Shown piece by piece: positions 1-8,560 of a stretch of 25,234 bases of DNA (within the stretch, counting starts at the first letter, position 1; each line of letters opens with the position of its first letter). The stretch is from Pseudomonadota bacterium (lineage in GTDB: Bacteria > Pseudomonadota > Gammaproteobacteria > Burkholderiales > Rhodocyclaceae). The stretch covers positions 1 to 25,234 of the forward strand of contig WRJU01000247.1 in NCBI GenBank assembly GCA_009778425.1, read 5' to 3'. The position numbers and the translations under genes were made by a program. The notes beneath the pieces were generated by a model. It had not been told where the DNA came from. It saw nothing but the letters and a program-made list of their open reading frames with translations, and did not search any database.

Positions 1-804
1 CTCCTGCAGGACCTCGCCCCGGACGCCATGTGCTGCACCCCTTCCTACGCGCTCAACATCATGGAAGAAGCCGAAAAACTGGGCGTCGATATACGCAAGC
101 TTCCATTGCGGGTGGGCCTTTACGGCGCGGAGCCGTGGGGCGAGGAAATGCGCTACGAACTGGAATCGCGTATGGGGATCGACGCGCTCGACATTTACGG
201 ACTCACAGAACTCATGGGGCCGGGAGTCGGCGTCGAATGCCTGGCGGCCAAGAAAGGGCTGCACATCTGGGAAGACCACTTCCTCGTCGAATGCGTCGAT
301 GTCGATACCGGGGAACCGCTTCCGCCCGGAGAAAAAGGGGAGATCGCCATCACTTCACTTACCCGCGAAGCCTTCCCGATGCTGCGTTTCCGCTCCCGCG
401 ACATTTCGACGCTCGACCCCGCGCCCTGCAAATGCGGCCGCACCCATGTGCGCATGAGCCGCATCACGGGCCGCTCCGACGACATGCTCATCATACGCGG
501 CGTCAATGTCTTCCCCACCCAGGTCGAAGCCATCCTGATGCGTACCGAAACGCTCTCCCCTTTCTATCAGCTCGAAGTTTTCCGCGAAGGCCACCTCGAT
601 TCCCTGCGCGTCAACGTCGAAGCCAGCCCGCCTCTCTACGCCAAAGGCCAGGATTACATGAATCGCGTTTCCGCCAAGGTGCAAAAAGACATCAAGGATT
701 TCATCGGTATCTCCTGCGAAGTCAAAATCCACCCCACCGGCTCGGTCGAACGCTCAATGGGCAAGGCCGTCAGGGTCATTGACCACCGGAATGAGAAAAA
801 ATGA
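1..804 (+). CDS. paaK: Phenylacetate-CoA ligase (PaaK family), 5' end outside window
   Basis: The frame is open from the first base, so the gene is cut by the window edge; about 267 C-terminal residues are visible. PaaK enzymes activate phenylacetate (or another aryl acid) to its CoA thioester using ATP, in the cytoplasm. Visible family marks are the adenylation motif YGLTELMGPG (bases ~196-225), the LRFRSRDIS hinge region followed by a CKCGRTH segment, then GRSDDMLIIRGVNVFPTQVE (~466-525), which is the start of the AMP-binding C-terminal domain, and a closing SVERSMGKAVRV stretch. metF starts 9 bases downstream on the same strand, but no functional link is evident. The exact aryl substrate cannot be told from this part; the family call is firm, the paaK symbol less so. 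Confidence 0.88.
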   Translation, partial: LLQDLAPDAMCCTPSYALNIMEEAEKLGVDIRKLPLRVGLYGAEPWGEEMRYELESRMGIDALDIYGLTELMGPGVGVECLAAKKGLHIWEDHFLVECVDVDTGEPLPPGEKGEIAITSLTREAFPMLRFRSRDISTLDPAPCKCGRTHVRMSRITGRSDDMLIIRGVNVFPTQVEAILMRTETLSPFYQLEVFREGHLDSLRVNVEASPPLYAKGQDYMNRVSAKVQKDIKDFIGISCEVKIHPTGSVERSMGKAVRVIDHRNEKK

Positions 805-813
805 TCGTCATAT

Positions 814-1668
814 ATGAACACTGAGCTTTCCATTGAATTCTTCCCTCCGCAAACTGCCGAGGGCCTTGCCAGGCTGAAAGATGAGCGCGCAAAACTCGCC
901 GCCATGAAGCCGGACTTCTTTTCCGTCACTTATGGCGCGGGCGGTTCCACCCGCGAGCGCACGTTCGGCATCGTGAAAGAGATGACGGCAGAAGGGTTCG
1001 ATGCCGTACCGCATCTGTCGTGCGTCGGCTCCACCCGCGCGGGTATCCGGGAAATGCTCGGAGAATTCAGGGCCGTCGGCGTCCGGCGCATCGTAGCGCT
1101 ACGCGGCGATTTGCCCTCGGGCATGGCCGAGGCGGGCGAGTTGCGCTACGCCAACGAACTCGTCGAATTCATCCGCGCAGAAACGGGCGATGCCTTCCAG
1201 ATCATCGTCGCGGCCTATCCGGAATGGCATCCCCAGGCGAAAAGCCCGGAAGCCGATTTGCGCAACTTCGTCCGCAAGGCAAAGGCCGGAGCCAACGCGG
1301 CGATTACGCAGTATTTCTACAACGCCGATGCCTATTTTCATTTTGTGGACAAAGTCCGCGACGCGGGGGCGGAGATTCCCATCATCCCCGGCATCATGCC
1401 CATCGTGAGTTTCTACAAGCTCGCCCGTTTTTCGGACGCCTGCGGCGCGGACATTCCGCGCTGGATGCGCAGACAATTCGAGAGCTACGCCGACGATGCC
1501 GAGTCCATCCGCGCCTTCGGGCTGGATGTCGTCACCCGGCTTTGCGAACGCCTCCTTCGGGGCGGCGCGCCGGGGCTGCATTTCTACAGCATGAACCAGG
1601 CTTCACTCATTCTGGAAATCCAGCAACGGCTCGGCCTCAAGGCGCAACCAACAGCACCCGGTCAATAA
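814..1668 (+). CDS. metF: 5,10-methylenetetrahydrofolate reductase
   Basis: MetF reduces methylene-THF to methyl-THF with FAD, supplying the methyl group for methionine synthesis. The 284-residue length is close to the usual ~290. Family motifs are in order: SIEFFPPQ (6-13), SVTYGAGGSTR (37-47), HLSCVGST (67-74), ALRGDLP (95-101, containing the flavin-pocket Asp99), YPEWHPQ, the KAGANAAITQYFYN segment, and PGIMPI. The ATG at 814 gives the canonical N-terminus, although no clear Shine-Dalgarno sequence precedes it. It follows the ligase gene by 9 bases and may be co-transcribed. Its last 7 bases overlap the 3' end of the convergent asparaginase gene. Confidence 0.95.
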   Translation: MNTELSIEFFPPQTAEGLARLKDERAKLAAMKPDFFSVTYGAGGSTRERTFGIVKEMTAEGFDAVPHLSCVGSTRAGIREMLGEFRAVGVRRIVALRGDLPSGMAEAGELRYANELVEFIRAETGDAFQIIVAAYPEWHPQAKSPEADLRNFVRKAKAGANAAITQYFYNADAYFHFVDKVRDAGAEIPIIPGIMPIVSFYKLARFSDACGADIPRWMRRQFESYADDAESIRAFGLDVVTRLCERLLRGGAPGLHFYSMNQASLILEIQQRLGLKAQPTAPGQ

Positions 1669-2747
1669 GCGTCGAACACCTTTTGGATTTCCTCCGGCTT
1701 GCGCGTTCGAGTCAGCGCCAGTTGCAGGAGCACCCTCGCCTTTTGTGGGTTGAGCGCGCCTGCGGCAACAAAACCAAAACGGTTGTCATCCACTTCCACA
1801 TTCCGCAGCGTCAACCCGGAGGGGACACGGGAGGCGCGCACCACGGCCACGCCCCGGCCAGAGGCGTCGGCCAGCGCGGCAAGCACATCGCGGTGCAGGT
1901 TTCCGCTGCCCACGCCGGCGGAAACGATACCCCGATACCCCGCCTCGATCATCGCCTTGACCGGCAGAGCCGTCGCACCTGCATGCCCATAGACGATGCC
2001 AACCGGAGGCAGCTTGTCCAGGCGGGATACATCGAAAACGGGCCGCTTCGGGGAAAGCCCGGTACGATGCCCGAAATAGACCCGCTCGTCGATCAACTGT
2101 CCCAATGGGCCGGAATTGGGCGCGGCAAATGCCGACAAGGACGAAGACGAGACCTTGGTGACATCGCGCGCTTCAAACAGGCTGCCGTGCATCACGACCA
2201 GCACCCCGCGTCCGACGGAAGCGGGATTGGCCGCCACGGTCACGGCATCGAGCAGGTTGACGGCTCCGTCCGCGCCCAGCGCCCCCGCAGGCCGTACCGC
2301 GCCCACCAGGACGACGGGCTTGGGATCGCGAACCGTCAGGTCGAGGAAGCAGGCCGTCTCCTCCAGCGTATCGGTTCCGTGGGTAATGACGACTCCGCCT
2401 ACATCCGGATCGGCAAGCAACTCATTGACCCGGTGCGCAATCTTGAGCCAGAGGAGTTCATCCATGTCCTGCGAGCCGATGTTCGCCATCTGTTCGCTGC
2501 TGTAATCAGCCAGGCCGCGCAAGGCCGGCACGGCTCCCAGCAATGCTTCAACGTCAAGTACGCCCGCCCGGTAGCGCGGCCCCGTGCTCACCTGCCGCCC
2601 CGCGATCGTTCCGCCCGTGGCAAGCACATGAACCCTGGGGCGTCCATGACCCTTTTCGCCGGGTTCGATCTTCCCGGCGTCCTCTTCCTTGACGGCTTGC
2701 GTCGAGGAAAAGGACATCATCTTTTTCAGTCTGCCAAAAAATGTCAT
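1662..2747 (-). CDS. L-asparaginase
   Basis: This enzyme hydrolyses asparagine to aspartate and ammonia. From the chosen ATG (2745-2747) the protein has 361 residues. That start is preceded by AGAGG with a 5-base gap; longer in-frame starts upstream lack such a site. Active-site motifs are complete: LATGGTIAG (42-50), ITHGTDTLEET (121-131, with the Thr-Asp pair 125-126), RDVTK with Lys198, and a GVGSGN motif near the C-terminus. These place it in the bacterial type I/II asparaginase superfamily. The first ~38 residues are charged and have no hydrophobic core, so no secretion signal is visible even though type II enzymes are usually periplasmic. It lies convergent to metF and divergent from the NfeD gene. 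Confidence 0.92.
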   Translation of the reverse strand: MTFFGRLKKMMSFSSTQAVKEEDAGKIEPGEKGHGRPRVHVLATGGTIAGRQVSTGPRYRAGVLDVEALLGAVPALRGLADYSSEQMANIGSQDMDELLWLKIAHRVNELLADPDVGGVVITHGTDTLEETACFLDLTVRDPKPVVLVGAVRPAGALGADGAVNLLDAVTVAANPASVGRGVLVVMHGSLFEARDVTKVSSSSLSAFAAPNSGPLGQLIDERVYFGHRTGLSPKRPVFDVSRLDKLPPVGIVYGHAGATALPVKAMIEAGYRGIVSAGVGSGNLHRDVLAALADASGRGVAVVRASRVPSGLTLRNVEVDDNRFGFVAAGALNPQKARVLLQLALTRTRKPEEIQKVFDAY

Positions 2748-2859
2748 CACAACCTCTGCGCCATGTTCGATCAACTGTCCGGGAAATAGTACCTGAACAG
2801 CACAATGTAGGCATGCCTTTATACCTTGAGAATCTCGGGGAAGCCCACACGCAGTATTG

Positions 2860-2879
2860 CTTTTATGATTCAATAAAAG
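2860..2879. repeat. Inverted repeat in divergent intergenic region
   Basis: A perfect 7-bp inverted repeat (CTTTTAT, 6-base spacer, ATAAAAG) lies midway between the divergent asparaginase and NfeD genes. It could be an operator or a leader hairpin; nothing in the sequence decides this. Confidence 0.35.
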
Positions 2880-2933
2880 TTCTCGTCAATCGGCGCAAGG
2901 CTCGCTCATCCGGGCTTCACTTCAGGGAAAAAC

Positions 2934-3377
2934 ATGTTGATGGAATGGTGGCACTGGATTATCGGAGGAATCGTACTGGTCTTGCTGGAACTGGTGATTC
3001 CGTCTTTCTTCATCTTCTGGTTCGGCTTGGGGGCGCTCCTCGTCGGCCTGATGCTGCTCATCGCGCCTGGGTTTCCGCTTGCGGGGCAGATACTGCTCTG
3101 GGCCGTCGCCTCGGTGATCATGACGGTGCTGTGGTTCCGTGTTTTCAGGCGCATCCTGGACAAAACCCGGATTGGCACTGCCGAAGGGGACATCATCGGC
3201 GAAATCGGCCTCTTGGTCGCCGATACGGCTCCGTTCAAGCGCGGCAAGGTGCGTTTCCAGCGTCCGATTCTCGGCGCGGAAGAATGGCCTTGCATGTCCG
3301 AGGCCGAAATCGCCATCAACACGCGGGTCAAGCTCGTTTCCGTCGAAGGCAGTTTTCTCAAGGTCACGCGCGCCTGA
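2934..3377 (+). CDS. NfeD-family membrane protein
   Basis: The 147-residue product has three closely spaced hydrophobic segments in residues ~7-70 (WIIGGIVLVLLELVIPSFF, then two more). A soluble C-terminal region of ~75 residues contains IGEIGLLV, GKVRFQRPILGAEEW and a closing VSVEGSFLKV, the pattern of the short NfeD beta-barrel (OB-like) domain. Such proteins work with SPFH proteins in membrane quality control or organisation. The SPFH gene starts 56 bases downstream, which supports the pairing. The ATG at 2934 has AGGGA seven bases upstream; ATG at 2940 is an alternative. It resembles the short NfeD1b type without a protease domain. Confidence 0.88.
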   Translation: MLMEWWHWIIGGIVLVLLELVIPSFFIFWFGLGALLVGLMLLIAPGFPLAGQILLWAVASVIMTVLWFRVFRRILDKTRIGTAEGDIIGEIGLLVADTAPFKRGKVRFQRPILGAEEWPCMSEAEIAINTRVKLVSVEGSFLKVTRA

Positions 3378-3433
3378 ACACGCACCAGGCGTAATTTTTG
3401 TCATTTTTTTGTTTTGTCTACCGGAGTTCTCTT

Positions 3434-4306
3434 ATGGATATAGGTTTTATCGTCACCATCGCCATCCTGGCCCTGGCTTTCATCACCATTGCAAAAGGGA
3501 TACGCCTTGTGCCCCAAGGCACGGAATGGATCGTCGAGCGCCTGGGCAAGTATCACAGCACTTTGCTGCCCGGCCTCAATTTCCTGATCCCCTACCTGGA
3601 CAACGTCTCCTACAAACTCGTCACCAAGGACATCATCCTCGACGTGCAGCAACAGGAAGTCATCACGCGCGACAACGCCGTCATCTTCATCAATGCCGTT
3701 GCCTTCATCAAGATCACCAACCCGGTCAAGGCGGTCTACGGCGTTACCGACTTCTCGGAAGCGATTCGCAACCTCATCATGACGACCCTGCGTTCCATCG
3801 CCGGTGAAATGGAACTGGACGAGGCGCTATCCTCGCGCGACAAGATCAAGGCACGCCTGCGTGAGAGCATTTCCGATGAAGCGGTCGACTGGGGTTTGAC
3901 CGTGAAATCGGTGGAAATTCAGGACATCAAACCTTCGCCCTCGATGCAGAAGGCGATGGAAATGCAGGCTGCCGCCGAACGTGAGCGCAAGGCGATGGTC
4001 ACGCGCGCGGAAGGGCAAAAGCAATCGGCCATTCTCGAAGCCGAGGCCAGGTTTGAGGCTGCGCGCCGCGACGCCAACGCGCAGGTCACGCTGGCCGAGG
4101 CATCCGCCGAGTCGATCCGGCGCGTCACGGCGGCTCTCGGATCAGAACCGGCCCCCATGCTTTATTTGCTCGGAGAGAAGTACATTTCCTCAGTCCAAAA
4201 ACTGGCGGCATCGGACAATGCCAAGGTAGTGCTGTTGCCTGCCGACATCCAGGAGACGATTGGAGGGCTGATTGGCAAGGTCGCCCGCACCGGCATGCAG
4301 GCGTAA
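3434..4306 (+). CDS. qmcA: SPFH/stomatin-band 7 family protein (QmcA type)
   Basis: The product has 290 residues. An N-terminal membrane helix (residues ~3-20) is followed by a band 7 domain (PQGTEWIVERLGKYH, LPGLNFLIPYLD, LDVQQQEVITRDNA) and then a charged Ala/Glu/Arg-rich coiled coil (~150-235, with AEGQKQSAILEAEA). Such proteins oligomerise into membrane cages and associate with NfeD partners or FtsH. The start at 3434 is chosen because GGAG lies 7 bases upstream and the N-terminus matches the family. A longer frame starting with TTG at 3398 would add 12 unlikely residues. It forms a two-gene unit with the NfeD gene. The qmcA symbol is by similarity of layout. Confidence 0.9.
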   Translation: MDIGFIVTIAILALAFITIAKGIRLVPQGTEWIVERLGKYHSTLLPGLNFLIPYLDNVSYKLVTKDIILDVQQQEVITRDNAVIFINAVAFIKITNPVKAVYGVTDFSEAIRNLIMTTLRSIAGEMELDEALSSRDKIKARLRESISDEAVDWGLTVKSVEIQDIKPSPSMQKAMEMQAAAERERKAMVTRAEGQKQSAILEAEARFEAARRDANAQVTLAEASAESIRRVTAALGSEPAPMLYLLGEKYISSVQKLAASDNAKVVLLPADIQETIGGLIGKVARTGMQA

Positions 4307-4320
4307 AAGCATCACGACAA

Positions 4321-4346
4321 CAGGGCGCATTGACCCATGCGCCCTG
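4321..4346 (+). terminator. Stem-loop after SPFH gene
   Basis: A perfect 10-bp stem (CAGGGCGCAT / ATGCGCCCTG) with a 6-base loop lies 14 bases after the SPFH stop. Only a weak T tract (TTCC) follows, so it may attenuate rather than fully terminate. Confidence 0.5.
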
Positions 4347-4409
4347 TTCCGCCGGAAAGGGTAGCTGGGCAAAGCGTAATTCTTCCACGGGGAATATGGA
4401 GAGCCAACC

Positions 4410-5258
4410 ATGCAGGACTTTGAGGCGCAAACACGAACCCTTGCCGCCCAGATCGAACTGGAGCTTGAAGAGGGACATTTGAACTTTCCCACCGCGATGG
4501 AGATTTCGTTGCGCATCAAGCAGCTCGCCGACAACCCGAACTCCTCCATCGACGATATTGTCGCCGTAGTGCGCGCCGAACCGGTATTGAGTGCCAAGGT
4601 CATCCGCATGGCCAATGCGATGCTGCTCAACCCCTACGGCGCGTACATCACCAGCGTCAATAACGCGGTCAAACGAATCGGCCTGGCGGCACTACGATGT
4701 CTGGCCTTTGCGGTATCCGCCGAACAAATCACTCAGGATCACCGTTCACCGCATTTGCGCAAACTTGCTTCCGGTCTCTGGCAGCACTCAGCCGACGTCG
4801 CGTCCTGGGCCTATGTCTTTGCCCATCACCTGCGGACAGCCAACCCCGACACGGCCATGCTCACCGGCATGATGGTCGATATTGGCCAATTTTTCCTGTT
4901 GGCGCGCGCCGCCAGCTACCCCGCCCTGGAAAGCAACATCGACCGCTTCTCCGAATTCATGGCCGTATGGAAAGACCCGATTTCCCGTTCAGTGCTCGAA
5001 GCCTTTGAACTGCCTGAAGAAATCATCGACGCGCTTGACGGCGAAGCCCCCTGCGATGGCTGGCCGCCCCAAACCCTGCGCGGCATTGTGCAAACCGCTA
5101 TGCAAGCCGCCGACTCGCCCAATCCGTTCGAGCGAGGGAAACCTTCCGTGCCGCAAGACGGTAGCAATGCCGACGAATTCGACAAGCAGCAATTTGCTTC
5201 CTTGCTCGACACGACCCGTGCCGGCAAGGACACCATATTGAGCGCAATACACGGATAA
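4410..5258 (+). CDS. HDOD domain protein
   Basis: The 282-residue product carries a single HDOD domain (about residues 20-220). Recognisable parts are FPTAMEISLRIKQLADNPNSS, the VRAEPVLSAKVIRMANA helix pair, the VNNAVKRIGLAALR motif, and a later LTGMMVDIGQFFLLA segment where HD-GYP relatives carry LLHDIG. The metal-binding HD pair is absent, as usual for HDOD proteins. These proteins are thought to act as signalling scaffolds, often tied to c-di-GMP, motility or stress responses. No GGDEF, EAL or receiver domain is attached, and the C-terminal ~60 residues are low in recognisable features. A GGAGAG site precedes the ATG. The gene stands alone between a hairpin upstream and a strong terminator downstream. 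Confidence 0.87.
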   Translation: MQDFEAQTRTLAAQIELELEEGHLNFPTAMEISLRIKQLADNPNSSIDDIVAVVRAEPVLSAKVIRMANAMLLNPYGAYITSVNNAVKRIGLAALRCLAFAVSAEQITQDHRSPHLRKLASGLWQHSADVASWAYVFAHHLRTANPDTAMLTGMMVDIGQFFLLARAASYPALESNIDRFSEFMAVWKDPISRSVLEAFELPEEIIDALDGEAPCDGWPPQTLRGIVQTAMQAADSPNPFERGKPSVPQDGSNADEFDKQQFASLLDTTRAGKDTILSAIHG

Positions 5259-5276
5259 TCCGCCAAGTTCGCACCC

Positions 5277-5315
5277 AAAAAACCGGCAGGGCAACGCCAC
5301 TGCCGGTTTTTTTTT
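5277..5315 (+). terminator. Rho-independent terminator after HDOD gene
   Basis: The stem CCGGCAG...CTGCCGG is extended by flanking A and T runs, has a ~10-base loop, and ends in nine consecutive T. It lies 18 bases after the HDOD stop codon, a textbook intrinsic terminator. Confidence 0.92.
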
Positions 5316-5498
5316 GCCCCGAACCTCCCTTCAACAAATAAGTAAGAAACAGGCTGGAAACCAGGAAAAAGGAAACGCGCCCCGTGTCAAGCCAATTTGA
5401 CCGCCGGATGCGCGTTCGGGTATTTTCTCATACCTTGACGACAATTGTTTTTTCGCTGCTTTTTCTCTCACTGCCTCGGGTTTTCCGCATTTCACACC

Positions 5499-5771
5499 AT
5501 GACCAAGCCTGCATCCACACCGAAGACCTTTGAAGCCGCCGTGTCGGAGCTGGAAGCCATCGTCCGTCAAATGGAAACAGGTTCCCTGCCGCTTGAACAG
5601 GCGCTCGAACAGTACCGGCGCGGCATCGTCCTGCTCCGTCACTGTCAGGACAGGCTCGATGCGGCTGAACAGCAAGTCAGGATTCTCGAAAGCGACACGC
5701 TCGCTCCATTCCAGCCGGACGCTTCTGGTACGAATGACAGCGCCCATCAAGGCGATTCCACACGAGGCTGA
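5499..5771 (+). CDS. xseB: Exodeoxyribonuclease VII small subunit
   Basis: XseB is the small helical subunit that assembles with XseA into exonuclease VII, a single-strand DNA exonuclease. The 90-residue protein shows the whole family signature: FEAAVSELEAIVRQMETGSLPLEQALEQYRRGIVLLRHCQDRLDAAEQQV, followed by a short disordered tail. The ATG at 5499 was chosen because it gives the normal family length; an upstream in-frame extension from 5445 would add an unrelated hydrophobic leader. It is the first gene of an operon with ispA 6 bases downstream, an arrangement common in proteobacteria. xseA is not in the window. Confidence 0.94.
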   Translation: MTKPASTPKTFEAAVSELEAIVRQMETGSLPLEQALEQYRRGIVLLRHCQDRLDAAEQQVRILESDTLAPFQPDASGTNDSAHQGDSTRG

Positions 5772-5777
5772 AATGCC

Positions 5778-6668
5778 ATGAAATTTCCCGACTGGTTGAC
5801 CTACATACAGCAGCGTACCGAAACGGCCCTGCAGACCGTGCTGCCTGCCGCCAATCTGGCTCCGGACAGGCTGCACGAGGCCATGCGCTACGCCGTCCTC
5901 GGCGGCGGCAAACGGGTGCGCGCCCTGCTGGTGCATGGTACGGGCGGGTGTTTCACGCACGCAAAACCGGAACAGCTCGACCGCGCCGCTTGCGCCGTGG
6001 AGTTGATCCACGCTTATTCGCTCATCCATGACGACCTGCCGTGCATGGATGACGACAAGCTGCGCCGGGGCAAGCCCACCATCCATGTCGAGTACGACGA
6101 GGCCACGGCGCTGCTTGCGGGCGACGCCCTGCAAACCCTGGCTTTCCAGGCGCTGGCCGAATATTCGGTCAGCGCGACCGTTGCCGGACAGATCGAAACC
6201 ATCCAGTTGCTGGCTCAGGCGGCCGGTTCTCATGGCATGGCGGGCGGACAGGCCATCGACATTGCCTCCGCCGGACGCGAACTGACGCGCGAGGAGCTCG
6301 AATTCATGCACGTTCGCAAGACCGGGGCATTGATCCGCGCTGCCGTCCTGATCGGCGCGCGCGCGGGCGAAGGGGTCAACGGCGACCGGCGCTGCCGCCT
6401 CGATCTTTACGCCAAGCGCGTCGGCCTGTTGTATCAGGTTGTCGACGACGTTCTCGACGCAGCTTCCGATACCGCCACTCTGGGCAAAACAGCAGGCAAG
6501 GATGCCTCGCGCGGCAAGCCAACTTATGTCAGTCTATTGGGGCTGCCAGAGGCTCGACGCTTCGCCGAGGAGTTGCTGGCCGAAGCCCATGACGCTCTCG
6601 CCCCCTTGGGCGAACGCGCCGACCGTCTGCGCGAATTGGCCGACTTCATCGCGCATCGTGCTTCCTGA
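5778..6668 (+). CDS. ispA: (2E,6E)-farnesyl diphosphate synthase
   Basis: This polyprenyl synthase condenses IPP with DMAPP and then GPP to give farnesyl diphosphate, the precursor of undecaprenyl phosphate and ubiquinone side chains. It has 296 residues, close to E. coli IspA (299). Visible motifs are GGGKRVRAL (42-50), the first Asp-rich motif DDLPCMDDD (85-93) with the two-residue insertion typical of bacterial short-chain enzymes, KTGALI (181-186), and the second Asp-rich motif DDVLD (223-227). It lies between xseB and dxs, 20 bases before the latter, so two enzymes of isoprenoid supply are co-expressed. Farnesyl-chain supply also feeds the lipid carrier used by the sugar transferase further along the window. 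Confidence 0.95.
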   Translation: MKFPDWLTYIQQRTETALQTVLPAANLAPDRLHEAMRYAVLGGGKRVRALLVHGTGGCFTHAKPEQLDRAACAVELIHAYSLIHDDLPCMDDDKLRRGKPTIHVEYDEATALLAGDALQTLAFQALAEYSVSATVAGQIETIQLLAQAAGSHGMAGGQAIDIASAGRELTREELEFMHVRKTGALIRAAVLIGARAGEGVNGDRRCRLDLYAKRVGLLYQVVDDVLDAASDTATLGKTAGKDASRGKPTYVSLLGLPEARRFAEELLAEAHDALAPLGERADRLRELADFIAHRAS

Positions 6669-6688
6669 TCGAACCCTGCCCTCCCAAG

Positions 6689-8554
6689 ATGTCCGATTAT
6701 CCTTATCTCGACCGTATCCATTCCCCGGCAGACGTGCGCGCGCTCAACCGCAACGAACTGCCGATACTGGCCGATGAACTCCGGCGTTTCCTGATCGAGT
6801 CGGTCTCGAAAACCGGCGGGCATCTGTCTTCCAATCTCGGTACGGTCGAACTTACCGTCGCCCTGCACACCGTTTTCAACGCGCCTGAAGACCGCATCGT
6901 GTGGGATGTCGGCCACCAGACCTACAGCCACAAGATTCTCACGGGACGGCGCGACGCAATGGCAGGTCTGCGCCACTATGGCGGCATTTCCGGTTTTCCA
7001 CGCCGCACCGAGAGCGAATACGACCCCTTCGGCACGGCGCACTCTTCAACCTCGATCTCAGCCGCGCTCGCAATGGCCGTTGCCGCCCGCGACCGTAATG
7101 AGGCACGCGCCTCGATTGCCGTGATCGGCGACGGCGCGATGTCTGCCGGCATGGCGTTCGAGGCGCTCAACAACGCCGGCAGCATGAAGGACATCAACCT
7201 GCTGGTGATTCTCAACGATAACGAAATGTCGATCTCGCCGCCGGTCGGCGCGCTCTCCAATATCCTGGCCCGGCTGATGGCTCCTTATGACACTGCCCGC
7301 CGCCTCGGCAAGAAAGTGCTCCGCGCTGCCCCCTCGCCTGTGCTCGACCTGGCGCGCAAGGTGGAAGAAGTCGCCAAGGGGATGGTCGCGCCGGATTCGC
7401 CCGGCACATTGTTCGAAGAATTCGGCTTTCATTACTTTGGACCCGTCGACGGCCACGACCTCGACGTTCTCGTGCCGACGCTGCAAAATCTGCGCAATTT
7501 CAAAGGCCCACGCTTCCTGCATGTCGTCACCCGCAAGGGTCAGGGCTACAAGCTCGCCGAAGCCGACCCCGTCCGCTATCACGGCGTCTCGAAGTTCGAT
7601 CACCGCACAGGCTTACAGGAAGAGAACACTGGAACCAGGCCGACTTACACGCAGGTCTTCGGCGACTGGCTGTGCGACGCAGCCGCGCTCGATGCGCGCG
7701 TCGTCGGCATCACCCCGGCGATGTGCGAGGGTTCGGGACTCACCCGTTTCGCCCGTGAGTTCCCCGAGCGTTATTACGACGTAGGTATTGCCGAACAGCA
7801 CGCGCTCACCTTTGCGGCGGGGCTGGCCTGCGAGGGATACCGCCCGGTGGTGGCCATCTACTCTACTTTCCTGCAACGCGCCTACGATCAACTCATCCAC
7901 GACATCGCGCTGCAAAACCTGCCCGTCGTGCTGGCCATCGACCGCGCCGGCCTGACCGGAGCCGACGGCGCGACTCATCACGGCACCTTCGACCTCTCTT
8001 TTCTCGCCTGCATACCCAACATGCTGGTCATGACACCCGCCGACGAGAACGAATGCCGCCAGATGCTCCACACCGCGCTGTGCCACGAAGGTCCCTCCGC
8101 CGTACGTTACCCGCGTGGGAAAGGGCCAGGCACTGTGCCCGAAACCGGCCTGGATACGCTGCCCATCGGCAAGGGCGAGATTCGTCGGCACGGCAGGAAA
8201 ACGGCGCTGCTCGCCTTTGGCAGCCTGCTCGCCCCCGCCCTGGAAGCGGGCGAGGCGCTCGATGCCACGGTCGCCAACATGCGTTTCGTCAAGCCCATTG
8301 ATGAAACTCTCATCGCTCACCTTGCGCGGGAACACGATCTTCTCGTGACGCTCGAAGAAAACGCTGTCACCGGCGGAGCCGGTTCGGAAGTCGCCCGTGT
8401 CCTGGACGCCTTGCCCGCACGACCCAGATTTTTGCGGCTAGGGCTTCCCGACCGGTTCATCGACCACGGCGAACAGCGCCAGTTGCTCGCCGAAACGGGG
8501 CTCGACGCCGCAGGCATCGAGTCCGCCATTCGCTCCACGGAACAAGACAAATAA
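6689..8554 (+). CDS. dxs: 1-deoxy-D-xylulose-5-phosphate synthase
   Basis: Dxs joins pyruvate and glyceraldehyde-3-phosphate in a thiamine-diphosphate reaction, the first step of the MEP isoprenoid pathway. The product is 621 residues, matching the usual ~620. Seen are GGHLSSNLGTVELTVALH (43-60), WDVGHQTYSHKILTGRR, the ThDP/Mg motif GDGAMSAG...NDN (147-178), and the second-domain segment YYDVGIAEQHALTFAAG carrying the catalytic Glu. The transketolase C-terminal domain is complete. It starts 20 bases after ispA with no strong Shine-Dalgarno and is followed 6 bases later by folE2. Confidence 0.97.
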   Translation: MSDYPYLDRIHSPADVRALNRNELPILADELRRFLIESVSKTGGHLSSNLGTVELTVALHTVFNAPEDRIVWDVGHQTYSHKILTGRRDAMAGLRHYGGISGFPRRTESEYDPFGTAHSSTSISAALAMAVAARDRNEARASIAVIGDGAMSAGMAFEALNNAGSMKDINLLVILNDNEMSISPPVGALSNILARLMAPYDTARRLGKKVLRAAPSPVLDLARKVEEVAKGMVAPDSPGTLFEEFGFHYFGPVDGHDLDVLVPTLQNLRNFKGPRFLHVVTRKGQGYKLAEADPVRYHGVSKFDHRTGLQEENTGTRPTYTQVFGDWLCDAAALDARVVGITPAMCEGSGLTRFAREFPERYYDVGIAEQHALTFAAGLACEGYRPVVAIYSTFLQRAYDQLIHDIALQNLPVVLAIDRAGLTGADGATHHGTFDLSFLACIPNMLVMTPADENECRQMLHTALCHEGPSAVRYPRGKGPGTVPETGLDTLPIGKGEIRRHGRKTALLAFGSLLAPALEAGEALDATVANMRFVKPIDETLIAHLAREHDLLVTLEENAVTGGAGSEVARVLDALPARPRFLRLGLPDRFIDHGEQRQLLAETGLDAAGIESAIRSTEQDK

Positions 8555-8560
8555 CCACAT

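Noticed and set aside
1020..2789. A 589-codon plus-strand frame
   Set aside because: It runs out of frame through metF and antisense through asparaginase, both of which have full family motifs; the translation is Arg-rich shadow sequence.
5331..6311. A 326-codon minus-strand frame
   Set aside because: It lies antisense to xseB and ispA and has no recognisable domain.
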